Part shown: piece by piece, positions 59,409-64,000 of the stretch | How positions within the stretch are numbered: position 1 is the first letter of the stretch | How the letters are laid out: each line of letters starts with the position of its first letter | Assembly: GCF_003053745.1 (NCBI RefSeq) | Contig: NZ_QAYE01000005.1 | Span: forward strand, 272,830-336,829 | Direction: 5' to 3' | DNA: 64,000 nucleotides | Source: Sphingomonas faeni | GTDB lineage: Bacteria > Pseudomonadota > Alphaproteobacteria > Sphingomonadales > Sphingomonadaceae | Program-made: the position numbers and the translations under genes | Notes under the pieces: model-generated | Databases searched by the model: none | The model's input: the letters and a program-made list of their open reading frames with translations, nothing else | Told to the model about the DNA's origin: nothing

Positions 59409-60190
59409 GATGGGCCACCCGCCGGCGTCGCACGCGTCAGGGCGGGAGTGCCAGGCGTCACGTACCGCGCGATCGGCAGCTTCAGACGGTGGAGCCCGGT
59501 CGCCACCAGATCGGCAACCCGCCGCGCGCCGATCTCGCTGAAATGCGTGTCGTCGGCAACGCCGGTGGGATAGCCGGGCGCTCCTGCCGCCCCGGTGTAA
59601 TGCAAATAATAGCCCTTCGCCGCGTCGGCCCCGGCCGCCTGCACCCACGCCTGTGACGTCTTGCCGAGATCGATCAGCGGCGTCCGCGTCTCGTGCGCAA
59701 CCTGTCGCGCCGCATCGGCATAGGTCGGAAAGCTCGGTTGCTCGACCCCGTCCTTGAAGTCGCGGCGCGCGACCGGGGTCAGGATCACCGCCTTCGCACC
59801 CGCATGGCTGGCGACATCGAGAAAGCGGCGGAGGTTCGTGCGATACTGCTCGATAGTCGTGAAGCGTTCGGGCTTGTCGACACTCGCATCGTTGTGACCG
59901 AACTGGATCAGCAGCGTGTCGCCTTTCCGCAGGTCCGCGGCGATCTTGTCGAGCCGCCCCTCGCGGATAAAGCTGTTGGTGCTGCGCCCGCCGATCGCGC
60001 GGTTCTCGATGCTGACGTTTGGCGCCACCGCACACCGCAGCATCGTGCCCCAACCCGACTGCGGATAGCGATCCGCCTTGTAGTCCTGTGCGGTCGAGTC
60101 GCTGGCGATGAAGATCCGCATCGGGGCAGGGGCGGCTCCGCCCAATGCAGGCGCAACCAGAGCGATGGCTATCAACAGGCCGTTCTTCAC
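59399..60190 (-). CDS. CE12 rhamnogalacturonan acetylesterase, single domain
   Basis: 263 residues from a GTG at 60190; GGGAGAG 5 bases upstream and a standard signal peptide (MKNGLLIAIALVAPALGG) favour it over ATG codons at 60220 and 60271. SGNH motifs: MRIFIASDSTAQDY (nucleophile Ser), IENRAIGGRSTNSFI (Gly), LLIQFGHNDASVD (Asn) and VADDTHFSEIGARRVA (Asp and His). Length is typical of RhgT-type enzymes (about 250). Two adjacent CE12 enzymes with different architectures may act on different acetyl positions or chain lengths (inference). Confidence 0.9.
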   Translation of the reverse strand: MKNGLLIAIALVAPALGGAAPAPMRIFIASDSTAQDYKADRYPQSGWGTMLRCAVAPNVSIENRAIGGRSTNSFIREGRLDKIAADLRKGDTLLIQFGHNDASVDKPERFTTIEQYRTNLRRFLDVASHAGAKAVILTPVARRDFKDGVEQPSFPTYADAARQVAHETRTPLIDLGKTSQAWVQAAGADAAKGYYLHYTGAAGAPGYPTGVADDTHFSEIGARRVADLVATGLHRLKLPIARYVTPGTPALTRATPAGGPSCG

Positions 60191-60266
60191 CCACACTCTC
60201 CCGCGTCTTCTTTCTCGCATGATGCGACGCCGTTCCGCAAAGAGCAACCGGCATCTCGATAAAATA

Positions 60267-60279
60267 ACCATAATGTGGA
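60267..60279. promoter_or_regulatory. Candidate shared pectin-regulon operator, site 4
   Basis: ACCATAATGTGGA matches ACCACA-N-TGTGGT at 10 of 12 positions. It lies midway between the divergent CE12 and DUF6250-like genes, where one site could control both. Confidence 0.45.
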
Positions 60280-60371
60280 ATGCCTAACTAATATTCGGCA
60301 CGAACTTGGCGGCGGCGATTTCGCGGCCTATGCAATGGCGGAGCGCGATGACAGCGCACGGGGAGGGCAGC

Positions 60372-61031
60372 ATGCGCTTGAATGCACGGCTTCACATCGC
60401 AGCGGGTATCCTCGCCAGCGTGCCGTCGATGTCGATCGCCCGCCAGCCGCTCGCCGATTGGGTCGTCGAGGCCGAGGACCCCGCGGCGCGAGTCACCGAA
60501 CGCGGCGGGATCATCGATATCGATACCGCGAAGGGCCTGACGCTCTGGTGGCGCAAGCCGGTCGCGGGGCCGGTCGTCATTCGGTTTCAGGCGATGGCGG
60601 TATCGCAGGGCGGCGTGAACGACAATGTCAGCGACCTCAACGCGTTCTGGATGGCCAGTGAAGACGACGGGAGTTCCGTTCTCGTCCACCACCGCAGCGG
60701 CGCCTTCGCGGACTATGACAGCCTGCGCACCTATTATGTCGGTGTCGGCGGCAACCGGAACACGACGACCCGCTTCCGCCGCTATGTCGGACGCGCCGGC
60801 GATCGCCCTCTGCTGCCTCAGCACGACAGGCGCGACACCGCCGACATGCTTCAGCCCAATCGCTGGACGACGATCCGGCTGATCGCGGACGGGCGGACGG
60901 TGGCAGTCGAGCGCGACGGGCGGCGGGTGTTCACGCTCGACGATCCCGAACCCTATGCCTCCGGCCTGTTCGGGTTGCGGACCACGTGGAGCCACCTGCG
61001 CATCCGACGCCTGTCGATTACGCGCCGCTGA
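60372..61031 (+). CDS. DUF6250-like exported protein, possible carbohydrate-binding or new pectin enzyme
   Basis: 219 residues from the ATG at 60372 (GGGGAGGG upstream). Signal peptide to SMSIARQ. The mature part looks like one concanavalin-like beta-sandwich: PLADWVVEAEDPAARVTERG, GLTLWWRKPVAGPVVIRFQA, DLNAFWMASEDDG, YYVGVGGNRNTTTRFRRYVG, LQPNRWTTIRLIADGRTVAV and ASGLFGLRTTWSHLRIRRL. The pattern matches the DUF6250 family as far as it can be recalled. Catalytic role unknown; the conserved Trp, Asn and Arg-rich YVG loop could bind uronate. It is followed 12 bases later by PL26, so it is probably co-translated. Confidence 0.7.
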   Translation: MRLNARLHIAAGILASVPSMSIARQPLADWVVEAEDPAARVTERGGIIDIDTAKGLTLWWRKPVAGPVVIRFQAMAVSQGGVNDNVSDLNAFWMASEDDGSSVLVHHRSGAFADYDSLRTYYVGVGGNRNTTTRFRRYVGRAGDRPLLPQHDRRDTADMLQPNRWTTIRLIADGRTVAVERDGRRVFTLDDPEPYASGLFGLRTTWSHLRIRRLSITRR

Positions 61032-61042
61032 TGGAGACGATC

Positions 61043-63769
61043 ATGACCTTAATGAACCCTACGCGGCGCGATACGCTGAAGGTCGCACTGCTTGGCGGTG
61101 CGACCGCGTTACTGCCGGTCCGGCTCGATGCCGCGCCTGCGCCTGCGTTCCAGTCTGTCCCGATCCGCTGGATCGACGGGGCAGCGCCGACGATGCACAT
61201 GGGGCAGACGTTCGGCGTCGCCTGGCCGCGCGGCGTGCTGAAGCGCAACACCACGCTCGCGGTCCGCACCGGCGATGGCGCCAACGTGGCCGCGCAGACC
61301 TGGACCACCGCGACCTGGCCGGACGGTTCGATCAAGTGGACCGCCCACGCGATTCCCGCCGATGTCGCGCCCGCTGGCCTGATCGTCACGCGCGGTCGGG
61401 CGACAGCTCCGTCGCGCGCGGTGAAGGTCACCGAGACGACCGATGCGGTCGTCATCGACGTCGGCGACCTGCGCTGGGAGATCGGTCGCAACGGGCCCGC
61501 ATTGGTCCGTTCGGCAAGCCAGTCCGGGCGGCCCGTGCTCGGCGCCGTTTCTCTCGTTGGTTCGGTAAAGTCCGACCCGCTCCACGGCGAACCCGTGTCG
61601 TTCGCCGGCGAGATCGAAAAGGTCATCATTGAGCAACGCGGCCCCGTCCGGGCTGTCGTCAAGATCGAGGGGCGGCACGCGATGGCCGATCGTCGCTGGC
61701 TCCCCTTTACGGTGCGGCTCTATGCCTATGCCGGATCGGCGGCGTTGCGGATCGTCCACAGCTTCGTGTTCGACGGCAATGCGGGCCATGACTTTCTGGC
61801 GAGCCTGGGCGTACAGGCGTCGGTCCCGATGCGCGGCGCGCTTCACGATCGCCATGTCCGCATAGCCACCGATGGGCAGATGTTCGCCGAGGGTATCCGC
61901 CCGCTCACCGGTCTGCGTCGCGACCCCGGCCGAACGTTCCGCGAGGCGCAGGTCGCCGGACACGCAACCCCGCCGCTGGCAACGATGGCGCCAGCCGTGC
62001 GCGATACGCTCGAGCGGATTCCACCCTGGGGTGACTTCCGGCTTGAACAGCCCAACGCCAATGGCTGGCAACTGACTAAGCGGACCGCGCCCGGCCAGGG
62101 CTGGATCGACGCGGACGAAGGTCGCCGCGCGCCTGGGCTCGCCTATGTTGGCGGTCCGGATGGCGGCGTCGCGCTCGGCCAGCGCTATTTCTGGCAGCGT
62201 CATCCGACCGCGCTCCACATCGACGGTGCGGATGGCAATGCGGCGCGACTGACCGCCTGGCTATGGTCGCGCGAGGCGCCAGCGATGGACCTGCGTCCCT
62301 ATCACGGCACAATGGGGATGAAGGAATTTGCCGCGCAAAACGAGGGGCTGTCCGTCACCTATGAGGATTACGAGCCCGGCTGGGACGACGCATCCGGCAT
62401 CGCGCGGACCAGTGAACTGACGCTCTGGGCCTTGCCCGCGACGCCGGACACCGTGACGCTCGCACAGATGGCGAAGGCCCAAGCGACACCGCCGCAATTG
62501 ATGGCGAGCCCCGAACACCTCCACGCCGCGCACGTTTTCGGCGACTGGGGCCTGCCCGATCGCTCGACGCCGAACCGCACCGCGATCGAGAATCAGCTCG
62601 ACAATCTGATCGACTTCTACGCTGGCGAGGTGGACCGCCGGTCCTGGTACGGGTTCTGGAACCACGGCGACATCATGCACACCTACGACAGCGACCGGCA
62701 TCGCTGGCGCTACGATATCGGAGGGTTCGCATGGGACAACAGCGAACTCTCGCCCGACCTCTGGCTCTGGTATTCGGTCCTGCGCACCGGCAACGCGCAG
62801 GCGTTTCGCTTTGCCGAGGCGATGACTCGTCACACTGGCGAGGTCGACGTGTATCACGGCGGTCGCTTCGCCGGCATGGGCACGCGCCACGGCGTCCAGC
62901 ATTGGAGCGACAGCTCGAAACAGCCGCGCGTCAGCAACGCCAGCTATCGCCGCATCTTCTATTACCTGACCGCGGACGAGCGCGTCGGCGACCTGATGCG
63001 CGACCTGCTGACCTCGGACCAGACGCTCCAGAAGGTCGAGATCGGGCGTAAGGTACCGGGCGCGAAGAAGCCGACCCTGCCGGCGGGCACGATCGAGATG
63101 ACGTTCGGCACGACCTGGTGCCCGCTTGCCGCGGCGTGGCTGACCGAATGGGAGCGGACCGGCGACATGCGCTGGCGCGACCGGATCGTCGCGGGGCTCG
63201 ACAGCATCGGGCGCCTGCCGCACGGCTGGATGACCGGTAGCGCGCCGTTCGATCTCGCCTCGGGACGGTTCATCGACCAGAACCGCGGTATCCGGCTCTC
63301 GCATCTGAACGCGGTGTTCGGCGCCGTCGAAGTGAGTTCCGAACTGATCCGCCTGCTCGATGTGCCACGCTATCGCACCGCCTGGCTCGATTATTGCCGA
63401 TGGTACAACGCGCCCCAGGCCGAATATCTGGCAAAGTTCGGTACACCGTTCGGCCCGCGCAACCTCCGTGAGGCCCATTCGCGGCTCACCGCGTACGTCG
63501 CGCACGAAACGCAGGATGCGACGCTCGCGGCACGGGCGGCGGGAGAGTTCCTGTCCGGTGATGCAGGGCTTGGCACATGGCCGACCGATCCGCGACATAC
63601 CGAGGGGCACGTCACCGAATGGCCCGGCGTTTCGACCAACGCGTCCGCGCAATGGGGTCTCGCCGCGATCCAGTGCATGGCGCTGATCCCCGAGGCGCTC
63701 GACCGCGCGACCATCCAATCGCCGGAGACATTGGGCAAACGCCGTCTTGGCGACGCCGGTCGCGATTGA
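61043..63769 (+). CDS. PL26 exo-rhamnogalacturonan lyase-like protein, Tat-exported
   Basis: 908 residues from the ATG at 61043 (GGAG 6 bases upstream; the ATG at 61031 overlapping the previous stop is an alternative). [20 protein letters not shown] is a twin-arginine signal. Domains follow the PcRGLX plan: an N-terminal beta domain ([35 protein letters not shown]), a central beta-sandwich (about 190-420) and an (alpha/alpha)-barrel (about 440-880) with [60 protein letters not shown] and [12 protein letters not shown]. Fungal PL26 releases unsaturated galacturonyl-rhamnose from the reducing end of RG-I. Context with CE12, PL11 and kduI agrees well. Confidence 0.85.
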   Translation: MTLMNPTRRDTLKVALLGGATALLPVRLDAAPAPAFQSVPIRWIDGAAPTMHMGQTFGVAWPRGVLKRNTTLAVRTGDGANVAAQTWTTATWPDGSIKWTAHAIPADVAPAGLIVTRGRATAPSRAVKVTETTDAVVIDVGDLRWEIGRNGPALVRSASQSGRPVLGAVSLVGSVKSDPLHGEPVSFAGEIEKVIIEQRGPVRAVVKIEGRHAMADRRWLPFTVRLYAYAGSAALRIVHSFVFDGNAGHDFLASLGVQASVPMRGALHDRHVRIATDGQMFAEGIRPLTGLRRDPGRTFREAQVAGHATPPLATMAPAVRDTLERIPPWGDFRLEQPNANGWQLTKRTAPGQGWIDADEGRRAPGLAYVGGPDGGVALGQRYFWQRHPTALHIDGADGNAARLTAWLWSREAPAMDLRPYHGTMGMKEFAAQNEGLSVTYEDYEPGWDDASGIARTSELTLWALPATPDTVTLAQMAKAQATPPQLMASPEHLHAAHVFGDWGLPDRSTPNRTAIENQLDNLIDFYAGEVDRRSWYGFWNHGDIMHTYDSDRHRWRYDIGGFAWDNSELSPDLWLWYSVLRTGNAQAFRFAEAMTRHTGEVDVYHGGRFAGMGTRHGVQHWSDSSKQPRVSNASYRRIFYYLTADERVGDLMRDLLTSDQTLQKVEIGRKVPGAKKPTLPAGTIEMTFGTTWCPLAAAWLTEWERTGDMRWRDRIVAGLDSIGRLPHGWMTGSAPFDLASGRFIDQNRGIRLSHLNAVFGAVEVSSELIRLLDVPRYRTAWLDYCRWYNAPQAEYLAKFGTPFGPRNLREAHSRLTAYVAHETQDATLAARAAGEFLSGDAGLGTWPTDPRHTEGHVTEWPGVSTNASAQWGLAAIQCMALIPEALDRATIQSPETLGKRRLGDAGRD

Positions 63770-63777
63770 TTTGAAAT

Positions 63778-63790
63778 CCCGTATTGTGGT
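63778..63790. promoter_or_regulatory. Candidate shared pectin-regulon operator, site 5
   Basis: CCCGTATTGTGGT matches ACCACA-N-TGTGGT at 9 of 12 positions, with a perfect TGTGGT half-site. It lies in the 109-base gap between PL26 and kduI, about 89 bases before the kduI start. Confidence 0.35.
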
Positions 63791-63878
63791 CACTTGCGCC
63801 AAAATATGCGGAGCGGTATCGGTTCTATCAACTGAGGTGTCGCTTCCGGCATCCATCTCTCGGCCATCGGAGTCCCGC

Positions 63879-64000
63879 ATGTACGACCGCACGTATTACG
63901 CCACCCATCCCGACATGATGGAGTGCGTTTCCAACGACGAACTGCGCGACCGGTATCTGATTCAGGACCTGTTCCGCGACGGCGAGTGCGTGCTCAACTA
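63879..64000 (+). CDS. kduI: 5-keto-4-deoxyuronate isomerase, N-terminal part (cut by window edge)
   Basis: The 40 visible residues read [20 protein letters not shown] then [20 protein letters not shown]. This matches the start of KduI proteins, in which a short strand is followed by TxxLRxxFLxxxLFxxGExxxxY, leading to the cupin core beyond the window edge. KduI converts 5-keto-4-deoxyuronate (from PL22, GH105 and other lyases) to 3-deoxy-D-glycero-2,5-hexodiulosonate. It follows PL26 after 109 bases that contain a candidate operator. Short visible length limits certainty, but the pectin context supports it. Confidence 0.8.
   Translation, partial: MYDRTYYATHPDMMECVSNDELRDRYLIQDLFRDGECVLN

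Noticed and set aside
58176..60254. One 692-residue protein covering both acetylesterase genes
   Set aside because: The upstream part is an out-of-frame shadow of the second CE12 gene; two separate enzymes with own signals fit better.

Overview
The window looks like a chromosomal segment of a sphingomonad (Alphaproteobacteria, Sphingomonas or a close relative). The evidence is the high G+C content, the many GTG/TTG starts and 4-base ATGA/GTGA gene overlaps, the long TonB-dependent receptors with no SusD partner, the bo3-type quinol oxidase operon, and an L-rhamnose oxidation route of the kind described in Sphingomonas. No rRNA, tRNA, CRISPR array, transposase or phage gene was found. All calls come from reading the sequence; no database search was run.

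Layout. (a) 1-1538: a small minus-strand group with a PAS signalling protein cut by the window edge, a CsbD-like stress protein, a lipoprotein and a 57-residue acidic protein. (b) 1724-18452: a mannoside (probably N-glycan) utilisation locus. It holds an alpha-amino-acid ester hydrolase-like enzyme, three GH92 alpha-mannosidases, a GH125 exo-alpha-1,6-mannosidase, a GH43 enzyme, a TonB receptor and a ROK regulator with a strong candidate operator at 7834-7870. (c) 18494-25926: housekeeping and small genes, namely a double-retropepsin/TPR protein, cyoABCD, three small proteins and rpsU.

(d) 26071-64000: a large pectin / rhamnogalacturonan-I (RG-I) locus. A receptor (26071) diverges from an L-rhamnose operon: rhamnonate dehydratase, diketo-acid hydrolase, SDR, lactonase, RhaT, then GH43 and an esterase. 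A long minus-strand run (50290 down to 36344) carries an IclR regulator, L-rhamnose dehydrogenase, GH28, rhaM, GH35, GH53, GH105, GH115, a GPH-type symporter and a GH43-like protein. After a third receptor come PL11, PL22, an esterase, two CE12 acetylesterases, a DUF6250-like protein, PL26 and the start of kduI.

Working together. The PL11, PL26, GH28 and CE12 enzymes would deacetylate and cut the RG-I and homogalacturonan backbone. GH53, GH35, GH43 and GH115 would strip galactan and arabinogalactan side chains. The receptors and symporters import products. GH105 splits unsaturated galacturonyl-rhamnose in the cytoplasm. Rhamnose is then oxidised by the five LRA enzymes to pyruvate and L-lactate, while unsaturated galacturonate enters the Kdu route. 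A degenerate 13-base palindrome (ACCACA-N-TGTGGT) recurs in five promoter regions of this locus and may be a shared operator. Two palindromic repeats, one between rhamnose genes and one inserted in frame within the GH115 gene, stand out as unusual.
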